Shown here piece after piece: positions 24,926 to 36,374 of a stretch of DNA of 64,000 nt. Where the stretch lies: positions 7,068,001 to 7,132,000 of the forward strand of contig CANUEZ040000183.1 in the NCBI GenBank assembly GCA_948099385.1, given 5' to 3'. This DNA comes from Fasciola hepatica (Eukaryota; Platyhelminthes; Trematoda; Plagiorchiida; Fasciolidae). Below the pieces are notes generated by a model. That model was not told the DNA's origin. It ran no database searches and worked only from the letters and a program-made list of their open reading frames with translations. Both the position numbers and the translations under genes were made by a program. Numbering within the stretch: the stretch's first letter is position 1; the number at the start of each line of letters is the position of its first letter.

Positions 24926-25735
24926 GCCATATTAACCGACGAATTAACTTTGGATAAATCACAGAGTGATCCCAAAAATGGACTTTACGTACGATGACAA
25001 CATAACAACCTTCTTTATACATTGACGTGAAAACTAGTTTTTGACACTATGTTCGATTGTCTCATCCGGATATTTTCAATCACGTGGCATGGAATTCCAT
25101 TCTGAACCAATCCCAAGTGGAAAAAATCAGTCATGAAGCAAATCAGGCAAGGATAAACCATACAAATTGGAAAAAACAAACAAGTAAACCGATCGAAAAC
25201 AGCTTCTCATCCTCGTTAGGCCAATCCGCAAAGCCCTGATGCCACCCAAATTGGATGCATCTAATTATCCAACCAGATGAACCACGTTTTCTGTCAACCA
25301 CGTGTGAGGTCATTCGTTGGCCTTGACACGCGGGAACGTATTTTGTGTTTTGTTCATTGCCTTTTATGATACGTGTTCTGTAGGTAAATACGGTATCAAG
25401 ATGGTCACCATAAAGTAATTTGCTTTCAATACATCTGAGGGATAACATTGTCACAACAGATTACACCAAAGACACATTTACATCAAGTGAGACGGACAAT
25501 GGTCAGAGAACTGTGAGCAAAGCCGACGCGAATCAGATAAAACCGCACGGTTTCCAGTGTCTAGCCGATCAGACAAAACATTCAGAATGGAAAGTAGAGC
25601 GTATGGACCAGATTTATGGGCCACAAATCAACTGGTTTGTTTGTCAACAGTTATTGAATTCACTGATATCATCAATAATCGTTCCTTTATCGCTCTGTCC
25701 CTCGCCATGCACACAAACACGCACATACACCGAAG

Positions 25736-25950
25736 GTCTACACTTCTTTCCGAAGTGCATGCGACAGCAGTCAATCGTCTCAACGCGTACGGGGCTTATG
25801 GATCGACAATCGGACCACAAATAATAATCCTTGGCAGCGAGCACGTTGGTAAAAGTAAACTCCTGAGCGCTATCAGCCGGTCGGACGACCCCGGCTTTGG
25901 TATGGGTTTAGAGTATCATTGTATGGCATTCAAGGAGGAACAACAAGAAG
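25736..25950 (+). CDS. DYNC1LI1: DLIC exon a: P-loop
   Basis: Encodes STLLSEVHATAVNRL, matching the SCILSEV segment that precedes the nucleotide-binding domain, then IIILGSEHVGKSKLLSAI with the P-loop GSEHVGKS (25833-25856, pattern GxxxxGKS), and GMGLEYHCMAFKEEQQE, which matches the vertebrate GRGLEYLYLNVHDE segment. The donor GTATGG follows 25950 (phase 1). The 5' border is uncertain: an AG ending at 25735 is the proposed acceptor, but the frame stays open upstream and contains an ATG at 25707, so a start inside this exon is also possible. Confidence 0.9.
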
Positions 25951-26539
25951 GTATGGCTAATTCAAGTGAGCTTTATTGAATGAACCGGTTCGGAAGACAA
26001 ACAGACAGACAACCGGGAACTAACTGGCAAATAGAGATGCTGACGTGTTAACAGCTAAAATGTTTGTGTAATCAATTACTTGCATGCTTCATTGGTTTCT
26101 TAGTTGAATGATTGACTGACTGACCAGCTGATTGCTTGGTGTACTGATTATATCTGCAGAGCCTTCCCCCGTATTCAACGGGAATGCCACTTTGGTACAG
26201 TTCCACAATAAGTGACAATCGGTTACAAATGTTTCTAGTTTTTTACGTCTATTGTATTTTACATCGTTTACATGATCAGACTTTTGGATGTCTCAATGAC
26301 CCAGTTTCATAGAACGGTGACATTTACACAGAGTAGTCATCATCATCATCATTATCACTATCGTCATCATCATCGTACAGCGTTAAACAGCAGGGCAGGC
26401 CCCACTGACTACTGCGTTCCTCACCATGCTGCAAGTAGAAAAAGAATGAATGAATATACAAACTGGACAGGGAGCGGACCTACACAGGTGGGAAAACGAA
26501 AGAATGCCCTAGTAGCCAACTCATGGAGTACACAGTGGA

Positions 26540-27770
26540 ACTGTACAAACACACATTGATCATTCATTCTGATTTGATAGAAAGTGACAACACGATCGCC
26601 ACTGTTCACAGTTTGCTGCCATATCCTTCAGTGTCTCTGGCCAACTGGTCGAGGAGCCTTTGGACCCCGACCACGAAGATGTGAGGCACCTACTTTTCCC
26701 AAGTTCGCTGTACATTTTCTTATTGCCCGTTGCCATGACGTCTGTTGACCTTCACGTGGCTTCTTCCACTCACGAGGAGGAACGGAAAACAGGGCTTGGT
26801 ATGGTAGACGTGTGTCTGCCATACACAACACGTGCCTTAACCAACTAAGTCTACTGAGTTGGATACTCTATGATAGAAAGTTCTCTGAACTGGTACTCAA
26901 AACTGTTTCTGACCACAGCATTGCCCCGGATATTCCACCTAACTTAGCGATACTACACAAAGACCGGTGTTCGAAAACCTCAAGGTGACGAACATCTTCC
27001 GCATACATACTCTATGTCTCGCAACCATACAACAAAACTGAGCGCACCGTGGCACAGGACGCACGACCTTCTAACTTCAGTGAAATATCAGGTGAGAACC
27101 GCAAGTGTTTTGGTCCAGAGTACGCCGCTCGAGACTTGAATATGCGAGTGCTCACCTCCACTGCCGTGCTCTCAGCCGTCGTCACACTGCCGAGATAAGT
27201 GAAGCGGCCGTCAATTGTTAGTACTTCCCCATCGAACATCAAGCTCGGAACCGCTGAAGTACAATCTTGCAACATCATTTTACACTCTGAAGGTGCAAAG
27301 TGCACGCCGAATGGAACTACGGCTCTTACGAGTCTATCTAGTGCATGTTTCGTGCACTCGAATAAGCAGACAAAGTTGTTGGCGTAATCTAGGTCATATA
27401 ACTTTTCACTATTTCCTAGTTCGATTTCAAGGTCCTGAAGATTTCGCAAGGCATTCTCCATTATCTCGTCCGCAACGAAGCTGAATAGGAGTGATGAAGT
27501 TGGGCATCCTTGTCGAACACCGCTCGTCGTTTCGAACGGACTTGATAGTTCACTGTAAACCCTCACTCGACCAGAAGTATAAGAGTACAATGATCTCAGT
27601 AGATTCACAAACTTCTGTGACATACCTTTCCGGTGAAGAGCACTGAACAGTGATGTTAGATCAACTGAATCGAAGGTGCTTTTCAAGTAGAGGAAATCCA
27701 TTATTGTCGGTCGACGGTATGTGTACAGAGTAGGTTTTTGTACCATGTTTTCCGGAGCACTTTGCTACAT
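26540..27770 (-). pseudogene. RTE-type LINE relic inside DLIC intron 1
   Basis: Minus-strand RT relic. In coding order: SALHRKGMSQKFVNLLRSLY, SSPFETTSGVRQGCPTSSLL with the conserved GVRQGCP motif, then KLYDLDYANNFVCLFE, where the catalytic YADD has become YANN. LVRAVVPFGVHFAPSECKMM, FTYLGSVTTAES and SVLLYGCET follow, then HLEVFEHRSLCSIAKLGG after a stop, and the final RLPYQALFSVPPREWKKPR and HWRIWQQTVNSGDR. It is antisense to DLIC. Loss of both catalytic aspartates marks it as inactive. The 5' endonuclease part is absent. Confidence 0.92.
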
Positions 27771-28244
27771 GTTATAGTCAGCGTGACTGTCTATCATGTA
27801 ATGCATTGCAGTTATCCGTAAGACAAAGAAATTCACACCCAACAAAGGCTCATTTCGTACTACTTAGAGAGGGAGACAGACTATCGTTGACAGAATGTCG
27901 CCATTCAGGCAAGGTGAACGCAGTTCACCAATCACGATGTTCACACACAACGGAAGATGTTGTTGGTTAGCTGCTAGCGTTTTGGCATTGCTAAACAATA
28001 TTCCATCATTTGTGGTATGAAAGACGGTGAACACCGAGACCAGAGTAAAACAATACTTTCTTTTTCACAGGTGTTGTGTAACAACATCCCGAGTTCACGA
28101 AATGACTACTTGTCACGTCGTTTTCTATGCTGTCTCTCTAGTCCCAGTGAGAAAACCCCTCAGACATCCAATCATCTCGTTAAATTAGTGAAAAAACAAA
28201 AAGTACATAGGTTGTTGTCCCATGTGTCCACATGTTGCACACAA

Positions 28245-28415
28245 CCCATTGGTTCGACTGGTGCGGGCGACCAAAACCTGAGGCTTGAATAACGCTGACA
28301 AGATTCATCTCTCATCTATCGATCCACTCCACCGATCGGCTGTGCTATCACCCGAGATTCCGTTGTCTCAAACCTCGGGCTTGGTATGGCACCAGTGCTG
28401 ACTGTCAACATGACT
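28245..28415 (+). repeat. Dispersed repeat family D, copy 2
   Basis: The blocks TTGGTTCGACTGGTGCGGGC, ATTCATCTCTCATCTATCGA, ACCCGAGATTCCGTTGT and GTGCTGACTGTCAACA match 23930-24115 in the same order and orientation. Confidence 0.7.
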
Positions 28416-31318
28416 CGGCTGTCCATCAACTCTGAGTTAACACGTTCCCTCATAGTGTACTCAGCCCACGATTGTAATCCATGGAGGGACATCAAAGCTG
28501 TTTGATTTATGTTAGTAATTATCAGCAGTGACACAGCTGTACAGTGCTGTCATAGTTTTCATACATGAGTTAAACATTGGCACGAAGTGGTGAAAAAAGG
28601 GGGTGGTTCTCTTCCCCAGTGGCGTTTTTACTCGGTTAGCCTTGAAGAGAACAACTTTTCCACCAAAAAGGTGGGTCGAAGTGCGGAGATCGGGTGCTTG
28701 CTGAATAACGTGTTGATGCTGTCATCCTTGTAATCAGTTTGAAATTTTCGTGATAAGATTGTTCTACGTGCACCTCTGGCAAATATCGAATGGAGAGGAA
28801 GGGATTCGCTAACATTTTACCATGCAATCACATAAAGAATAAGCCACGAAGAGATATTACACCCACGGAAAGTCGCACACGGTATAGATGGTCATACCCT
28901 TTCTAATTCTGTGGGTTGGTCCGAGCACCACATGCCTTTATCGGTGTTCAAGCATCTCATAAACTTACCTCTTTTCGGGAGTCGTATTGAAAAATGACCC
29001 GATTGGGAGCTAGATCAATTCTACCTTCCAGGGAGTTTCTAAAAACCCTGAATCAAAAACAATAATCAGCGGCCGGAGAAGATGATCAACGTGGTGTCGT
29101 CATACTTAACTCGTCAATGAAAACCACGAAATCACTGTGAAGCTGTTTCATCTGGCTTTTTAGAAGTCGCCAGTTGTGCATATTCACCGAGCCCCACTGG
29201 GGTGAACGACTATGGGTCGAACACCAGGCTATCCGGGCTGAGTCTCAACAGTTTGTTGCTTCGGGAAGCCTCCGACATATTCGCCGTTTGCTCTTTTGTC
29301 CGTGGCCCTCGTTTGGTTCGTCCGTTCTCCGTGATCTTCAAGTCGTTCCCTTGCCCCAGCATTCTCCGTTACTCTATGAGTTACAAGCCGAGATCGAGTA
29401 CCATAAGCCAGGCTCTTAAAAAACAGCCAACAGAACACAGGAATTAAAGCACTGTCCGTCTGTGTTTATACAATTTGGGCATGTTCGGCCGTTTGGACAG
29501 CCTGTTTTCGCGCCCGCATTTAACGAGGCCCAACCCGCATACAGTGTTAATCCGATTGTCCCCATTGATACCTTCATATGAAGCTCAATCTGGACTATCG
29601 TTTCGTGAGTTCAGTTTAGTTCACTTCGCTGCCTAGAGCTTGATGGTGATATAAAAACTTATTCAGTTTCATGCACTGGTGAACTCCTTGAATCTGCTGA
29701 TGCTTCGACGATGTGAAAACCACCGTCTTCTTTTCTACTCTGGATACAAAAACTAAACATCAACCGTGACTCAGGTCAGACCACATGGTGAGGAGAACCC
29801 TGAGACAGAAAAGAAACAGGCTTTCTAAAGACGCGGTAGAAAATTCGTTCAACTTGATCTTCAAACGCTCTCTCCCATACCCTGTGCTGTGTTTGGCTCG
29901 AACAGTCATGTGCTTGGACAGACAATCTCCCATGCACACGCGCACTCCGCACACCTTCTCCAAATCCCTTGCATTCACAGACTCACGCCTGCTATCGTAC
30001 ACGCAGGACCACAATTGACGTTAGCCGGGCTTCATCCCGGACGACACTGACCAATCAGATCGTGGCTTAATCCGACTGTGCACTTGGCCTACGCTTTCAC
30101 TTGCACATTAAACTGACTCACGCACCTGCGTACGTGTTTGCACTTTCACTTGTGTGTTTGTACTTGCGCTTACTGCACGTCGCCACTGTACACACGTCCA
30201 TCCGTACATGTGTGCCTTCCTCCAGCACACCGAATTCAGAACAGAACACCCTGCCTAGCCTTCATTTTTTCAATCCATGCGTTTTGTCTCAGTCGTTTAT
30301 CATTCTCACTGTAGAGGATCAGTTTCAGATTTGCCAGTCACAAAGCGTGCCATCTCAGTGTGTCACATTATCTGAGTTTCAGGAGTGGTTCACTAATATC
30401 AAATGCCTCTTGTTTTGAAAGTCCCTAACAGATCGCCCTCTCTTATTTTCCGTCCTAGTGACAATAGCCCATCTTACTACAACCTCTGTCCATATCCCAA
30501 ACCTCTTGCTACTGTCAGAGACAGGGGCCCACTTTTTGTCCATTCGGATCTGTTTCGTTCGTTCAGGACTCTTCTGGAAATAGACACTGCTGTTTCTTCT
30601 ATCTATGAGCTTCTGCTAGTTAGTGATATCGAATTTTCGGTCACCTCAGTTTTGCCACAACAGTCTCTACTACAATACGCGGTGGTTTTTCGTTTTATGA
30701 CCACTTAACTCACAGAATTCATACGAGTTTTCAATGATTGATACGTTTGGTTGTTGACTGCTCATTTCCTGACGGACTAGCGTACTGGGAGAACTAGCTT
30801 GCTTGTATCTGTCAGTTTGTTTAGGGCGATCGAAATGTGATCAATCCAGCTCCGTTGTCCGTACGTGCATGCATGCGAGTCTGTAACTGCATTTCCGAAT
30901 CTGCTGTCTGAATAAGTTAACGAGGCTCAGTTGAAAAACGAATAGTCCATGGCTGTATCGATTAGGCGTCACTGGCCCAAACGCTCTAACTCGGCATTTC
31001 GAGAAGACGAGCAAGAATACGGAAGTGATTTGTGTCGATTACTTCCGCAGAGTCTGATTAAAATGCATTTGTCCCGTGCTTTGAAACAGACATATCCACA
31101 CATCCTATCTTGTCACGGTTGATACACGAATAGAGAAATAAAAAACGGTCTTGACGATTAAACTGATAACAACACACAGTTGAACCTCTCTTGGACAAGA
31201 AGAAATGACATTTTTTGCTCTGAATACTTTATTTTACCCGTACACACCCGCCCATCACACTACACGCACACGTACACAACATCGCACATCGCACATCGCA
31301 CATCGCACACGATGACAG

Positions 31319-31555
31319 TAACGGAGACGTTACAACTGGGAATCTGGTGCCTAGATGGGGATCCAGGCCAGAGTCATTTGCTCAAATTCGCGCTCAACGA
31401 ATCCAACGTGTGGCACACTATGCTTCTGGTTTGTGTCAGTCTCACCGAACCATGGTCTATGATGAGTGAGTTGCAATTGTGGCTACGTATCGCGCAACAA
31501 CACGTGGCACGACTCAAATTGGCACCTGGCGAATTGAAAGCACTTCGACGCTCAA
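31319..31555 (+). CDS. DYNC1LI1: DLIC exon b: GTPase core
   Basis: After the GATGACAG acceptor the frame reads TETLQLGIWCLDGDPGQSHL, LKFALNESNVWHTMLLVCVS and LTEPWSMMSELQLWLRIAQQ, ending VARLKLAPGELKALRRS before the GTAAGC donor. This follows the vertebrate WILDGDLYHKGLLKF...MSKPWTALDSLQKW...KLKIPPEEM order closely. The LDGD motif corresponds to the switch II region. Phase 1 on both sides agrees with the neighbouring exons. Confidence 0.97.
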
Positions 31556-32905
31556 GTAAGCGTACACACCACTAACGTAAGGAAATTCGCCCAGCTCAGA
31601 ACTCCTGTTTCATCAGATTGTTCCTGTTAGTTGGCTGTCTTATACTTCACATAATTCTGGTTTTCATGCTTTCAATTTGTTCCCTTTACATCCCTGCCCA
31701 ACATTCAGTAAACACGTCTATCACACGTATCGATACAGTGTAGTTAGCTACTCAGCGCAAAGTCTATGTACGAGTCACGTGAGCAATTGTTCATTCCAAA
31801 ACTTAATTTTCCCATGCCGTTACAAATGCATTGCGAATTGGTGTCCTCATTCAACTTAACGACCTTCGGTTTTCGCGCTCAGTTACAAACAGAATACAAA
31901 AGCCTTCAGCAGTTTACTAATCAAATGATCGTAACAGCTTTTTCCCCCTAATTTCGTCAGGATTTAGCTTAACTGCACTGATCATCCGTTCGCTTTCATT
32001 TTTATTTGCACTAACTTTGCTTCGTTCACCCACTGAAAAATGTCTCAGCAAAAGTAGTGTTTAAGGAAACTTCAAATCAAGTTTGTCTGAAACTTTAGTA
32101 AGATAAGGTTCACAAGGCCGAGTTTTATGATTTACTAATTTACAGAAGGAAAAATCTATGTGTTAAAGATAAACCTATGATCTGTGTCGGGATCACTACT
32201 CTTCAACCGGACAATTGCTTCTGTTTGTGATCTTCAGGTTTCTGGATGAAGAAAAGAACGAAATGTGATATTGTATCCACTTTTTCGTCACTTCGATTCC
32301 ACCTTTCTGACAGTTCTATCAGGAGCTGGTCACAGAATTTTCCACTCAAACTACAATAACTAATCAAACCATTTTAGCAAGTAAAATAAATTTCGAAATT
32401 TCCATCGGGGATTGAATGTCTTACAGACTTCAGTTGAACGAATGAAACTGACCTAATCATTCAAGCTTTCACTGTCTGATTTTACGGAAAGTGAGCCGAA
32501 CGAGGAACATCATAGCAAGCCACCTTTGTGGGGGTAGGTGCTGGATCATGGTCGACAGTTGACGATGTCTCGTCAGCAGTCAGCATGTCAATGCCGGTCG
32601 GGAATCCAGGTCAGTGCTTGTGCCAGTGGATCCGCAAATGACAAAGTAGTGGATTGATAAGACGCGAACGGATTCTCGTCAAAGGTTAGCTGGTAGTGTA
32701 ACCAATCAATAAGTCAGAAGACAGACTTTTTGATGCAAGTATGAACCAGTTAGTTTGTATTGCAACGACTGGTGACAGTGACTGCTTTGTTCCTAAATAG
32801 CCAATGTGTTCTGTGCTAGTACATTGAGATGGTTCGAGAGTAAGAAGTCTTCTCATTGGATTTAGCGGGACGGTTTAAAACAATCTAATTTACTGATTTT
32901 TACAG
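31556..32905 (+). other. DLIC intron 2
   Basis: GT..AG, 1.35 kb, the shortest recognised intron. No element was recognised in it. Confidence 0.8.
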
Positions 32906-33348
32906 ATTACTCCACACTGCCGAATGGCACTCCATACGAGTGTTTCCGTGGTACAACTCCTGTGCAGAGCAGCAACAAATTCTTCCTCGTATACAGTTGT
33001 AGGACAACGACGTGTCAGCACTTACGTATTCTTTTTTCCTTCATACTTTCAGTTGAAACTCAATTCAAATCTTACAGGGATCCGTCTAGTGGAGAAACAT
33101 CTAGGGAAGGTTCGGACATGAATCCTAAAGGAACAAAAGTACCGTATTCTACCAGCGTGCAACGCGGACGTCGAGCCTCACAAAATGTGACTCTGGTGGA
33201 AGACAATACAAATTGGCCTTGCACTCCACTGCATCCAGCGCAGTCCCAAAGTGATGAGGGAGCAGAAAACAACAACGAACTGGGCGTACAGATGAACTCC
33301 AGCGCAGAGAATCCTTTAGGAGTGCCACTCATGATTGTTGTAACGAAA
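32906..33348 (+). CDS. DYNC1LI1: DLIC exon c: insert and G4 motif
   Basis: Open in frame from the TTTTTACAG acceptor to the GTGAGC donor. It starts NYSTLPNGTPYECFRGTTPV, passes through a variable hydrophilic part (SVQRGRRASQNVTLVEDN), and ends PLGVPLMIVVTK, matching the vertebrate LGIPVLVVCTK; the next exon supplies VD of the TKVD (G4-like) motif. The variable insert is about 130 residues, several times the vertebrate one. A possible 54-nt in-frame intron (32999-33052) lies within it, so the true protein may lack 18 residues. Confidence 0.9.
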
Positions 33349-33954
33349 GTGAGCAGGCGACGGGCATTTAACACGGTCAAATTGTGTTTGTTAGTTATGC
33401 CTACTTTATTCTTTGTGAGTAAAATAAATATAAGTGGGAAACAAAAGGGTGAAATATGAATCCGTTTTCGGATGTCTTACCATAAACACAGGACTATTGA
33501 AATGGACCAAATCATGAAATCATTCAAGTTTGTACATTGATTCAATGTTGTTCACAATAGCTGCCCACCTATTAGGCATGGCAACGATTTATTGGCTGGT
33601 ATTTTTCATTCCATGAGCTATTTTAAGCACCCTCTGAAACACAGAAAAACAAGAGTCTACGAGTGACTTTCCAGTCACAATCCACATATAAATGAATCCC
33701 TAAACTGATCTGATGCTTCATTTTCCCTCCACAGAGGCAACAGGTATTAGAATGTAACGCTTTTATGTCTAGGTCTACCCATAAATATTGAACACGAAGT
33801 AGGGAATTCGCTTGGCACACCCCTTCTGGTTAACTATCATCAAAGACCTCAATATGACCTGGCCATATGGCTATAGATTTCTCGACCATTAAACAACACT
33901 CAGTTTGACTTGGTATATTTCCGTGTGACTCGTAATCATGTGAATAAATCACAA

Positions 33955-35345
33955 TATATTACGACAAGTTAAAGGACTGAACCAATTAAATAAGTAAGAA
34001 GTGATAAATAATAATACTGAGAAAAAGGGGAGGTGGTGGTGGGGGGGGGAGAAAACAACTGTAATCCAGGCTTAAGTCAAAACCGGATGTGTATTGTTTT
34101 TCCCGTGTTTTGTCCGTTTTCATCTGGTCTGTGGCCTGTTGTAGGGGGAAGAGAAGGCCAGGGAAGCTTAAGGGCACATAGAAACTGTTTTTGAGCACAT
34201 AGAGGGGAGTTGTAGAGGCGGATGCTGACAGCCTCAGCTGTGGCTGGTATGCGACAATTTGCCTGTCTTGATTGCCGATCCCGAACCTTATACAGCGCAC
34301 GAAAGGCCTCAGCCACGTTTGCTGTGTGATTAGTCTGGACAACGTGTGAAACGACGGCACTAGTGAGTGACTTAACTGCTTCAGTGTTCAACCATGCTGG
34401 GTGGTGTTCGCGGATGCGTTCAGACAAACACCTGGTCGTGCGGCCGATATACGTTGTTCCACAGGAACAAGTGAATGAATAAACACAGAATGGGACTGCA
34501 GAATCAGGCAATTTATCTTTCAACCGCAAAATCATTATTGGCCGGGATTGGAACAAAACCCGGAGTATAGCTGCGTGGAACATCTTGTTGATTAACCCTG
34601 ACAATATTCTATGCACAGTCTCTGCCAACGTATCACCCTCGAATGTCAAAGGGAAGTCTATCGGCTTTCTTTCCACCCCAAAACTTCCTTAGGGCTTCCA
34701 ATTTAACTCACATTATATTCTCAACTAGCTGGTCCGGGTAGCCGTTTTGGAATAAGGTTGTTCGCACCGTTTTCAGTTCTTCTTCAACGGTGTCCTCCGA
34801 ACATATTCTTCTTGCCCTGTTTGCGAGGCATCGAATTAGGTTCTTTTAAATATTTAGAAGCCCAAAACTGTGGAACTGAATGTATCGCCCATTCCACGTT
34901 GCCTTTCTGTGTACCGACCGGCTGATTGAGCCATCTTCACGGCGACTCATCCGAATGTCAAGGAAGGCGACTGTATTGTCTGACTGTTTCTATTGGGAAA
35001 TGTGAGTTTGTATGAGCTGAGTTAAAGCTGTCCAACAGTTGGCTTATGTGATCTGATAAACTGATCACACAGAAAATGTCATCTACGTAGCGTTTGTACA
35101 CAACACAGTTTCGGATTGAAGATTCCAGTGGACCTTTTTCTAACTTCGCCATAAAGACATCGTCAAGTAGTGGCCCAGGTGTGGAGCTCATTGCTGCCCC
35201 ATCCTTTTGGCGATAGATCTGATTGGTAACTTTGAACTGAATGTTTTACTTGCCGAAAAACAGTAACCGTTTCACATCTTCTAGTGGTATACCTGTATCA
35301 ATTGTGTTCCCTCCAAAATAGTCACATAGGTAATCGATCGTTTCA
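33955..35345 (-). pseudogene. PLE relic: RT C-half, linker and GIY-YIG endonuclease
   Basis: Minus-strand PLE copy antisense to DLIC. In coding order: VGETIDYLCDYFGGNTID (about 35350-35290), DIFMAKLEKGPLESSIRN-like sequence, and the RT catalytic box VVYKRYVDDIFCVI near 35110-35070, with YVDD intact. A frameshifted RT end follows, then the endonuclease with VYSFTCSCGTTYIGRTTRCL, ERIREHHPAWLNTEA, VVSHVVQTNH and RALYKVRDRQSRQ, ending LKLPWP, and a 3' UTR to about 33955. The RT N-terminal half is missing (5' truncation), with frameshifts between RT and endonuclease. Confidence 0.92.
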
Positions 35346-35349
35346 CCTA

Positions 35350-35930
35350 CTGGGACTCTGGCAACTTGTTCCTGTGGAACAACGTATATCGGCCGCACGA
35401 CCAGGCGTTTGTCTGAACGCATCCGCGAACACCACCCAGCATGGTTGAACACTGAAGCAGTTAAGTCACTCACTAGTGCCGTCGTTTCACACGTTGTCCA
35501 GACTAATCACACAGCAAACGTGGCTGAGGCCTTTCGTGCGCTGTATAAGGTTCGGGATCGGCAATCAAGACAGGCAAATTGTCGCATACCAGCCACAGCT
35601 GAGGCTGTCAGCATCCGCCTCTACAACTCCCCTCTATGTGCTCAAAAACAATTTCTACGTGCCCTTAAGCTTCCCTGGCCTTCTCTCCCTCCTGCAACAG
35701 GCCACAGACCAGATGAAAACGGACAAAACACGGGAAAAACAATACACATCCGGTTTTGACTTAAGCCTGGATTACAGTTGTTTTCTCCCCCACCACCACC
35801 ACCTCCCCTTTTTCTCAGTATTATTATTTATCACTTCTTACTTATTTAATTGGTTCAGTCCTTTAACTTGTCGTAATATATTGTGATTTATTCGCATGAT
35901 TTTGAATCACTGAAAACGAGCTTGTTCGCC
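35350..35930 (+). pseudogene. Inverted 5'-truncated PLE copy
   Basis: A near-identical copy, in the opposite orientation, of the endonuclease and 3' UTR of the neighbouring minus-strand PLE: 35365-35895 matches the reverse complement of 33960-34470 with only scattered mismatches by eye. It begins directly inside the CSCGTTYIGRT region, abutting the RT of the minus copy, and ends with the family 3' motif (CTGAAAACGAGCTTGTTCGC, near 35912-35930). The high identity suggests recent joint insertion or gene conversion. Confidence 0.92.
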
Positions 35931-36160
35931 AGACTGTGTTCCACAGATCTGTTCGTTGGGAATTTTTCGACTTATTTCCATGTATCTTATGACCCTGGTC
36001 ACGAGATTTCCCGGTCATCTTTTTTGGGGTGCTTGTAAAATGCTTCAAGCTCGTACACAGATCCCACAAACATCTTTCAAGATTTTGATGGGATGCTCTA
36101 CCGTCACCTCACCGAAGGCTTCTTATCCGAACATCATAATGATTGCTCATAGTTTCGATG

Positions 36161-36374
36161 AAATTTTATTGTTTAATAACACAGCTTAATCGAAATTGTT
36201 GGTAGGTTGTAGACATTTCGGTCACCACGGGTAACCTTCTTCAAGAATGGTTTCACAACCGAATTAAACTGGTTGCAAGACCAGTCTTGAAAAAGGTCAC
36301 CCGTGGTGACCGAAACGTCCACAACCTACCAACGATTTGGACTGCGCTGTGTTATTAAACAATAAAATTTTACC
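36161..36374. mobile_element. Foldback element with hammerhead-like arms
   Basis: Two long inverted arms (36161-36245 and about 36290-36374; shared AAATTTTATTGTTTAATAAC, then CGTTGGTAGGTTGT and TTTCGGTCACCACGGGT) enclose a short centre. In each arm, read outward, a stem GGTCACC-CGT-GGTGACC (36295-36311 on +) is followed by GAAACGTC (GAAATGTC in the minus-strand arm). This resembles stem II, GAAA and the cleavage site of a hammerhead; the upstream core reads TTGAAAA/TTGAAGA rather than CTGANGA. No coding sequence. Confidence 0.75.

Larger units (their letters stand above)
25951..31318 (+). other. DLIC intron 1
   Basis: GT..AG intron of 5.4 kb. It holds the RTE relic at 26.6-27.8 kb and the family D repeat at 28.2-28.4 kb. 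The remainder, including 28.4-31.3 kb, shows only unrecognised short open frames. Just before the acceptor are four tandem copies of a CATCGCACAT-like word (31279-31310). Confidence 0.7.

Noticed and set aside
26330..26380. Tandem CATCAT run as a CRISPR-like or coding repeat
   Set aside because: A simple imperfect trinucleotide repeat; no spacer structure.
29174..29447. Overlapping + strand open frames in DLIC intron 1
   Set aside because: Two frames and the opposite strand are all open to similar length, with no recognisable product; probably GC-richer repeat sequence.
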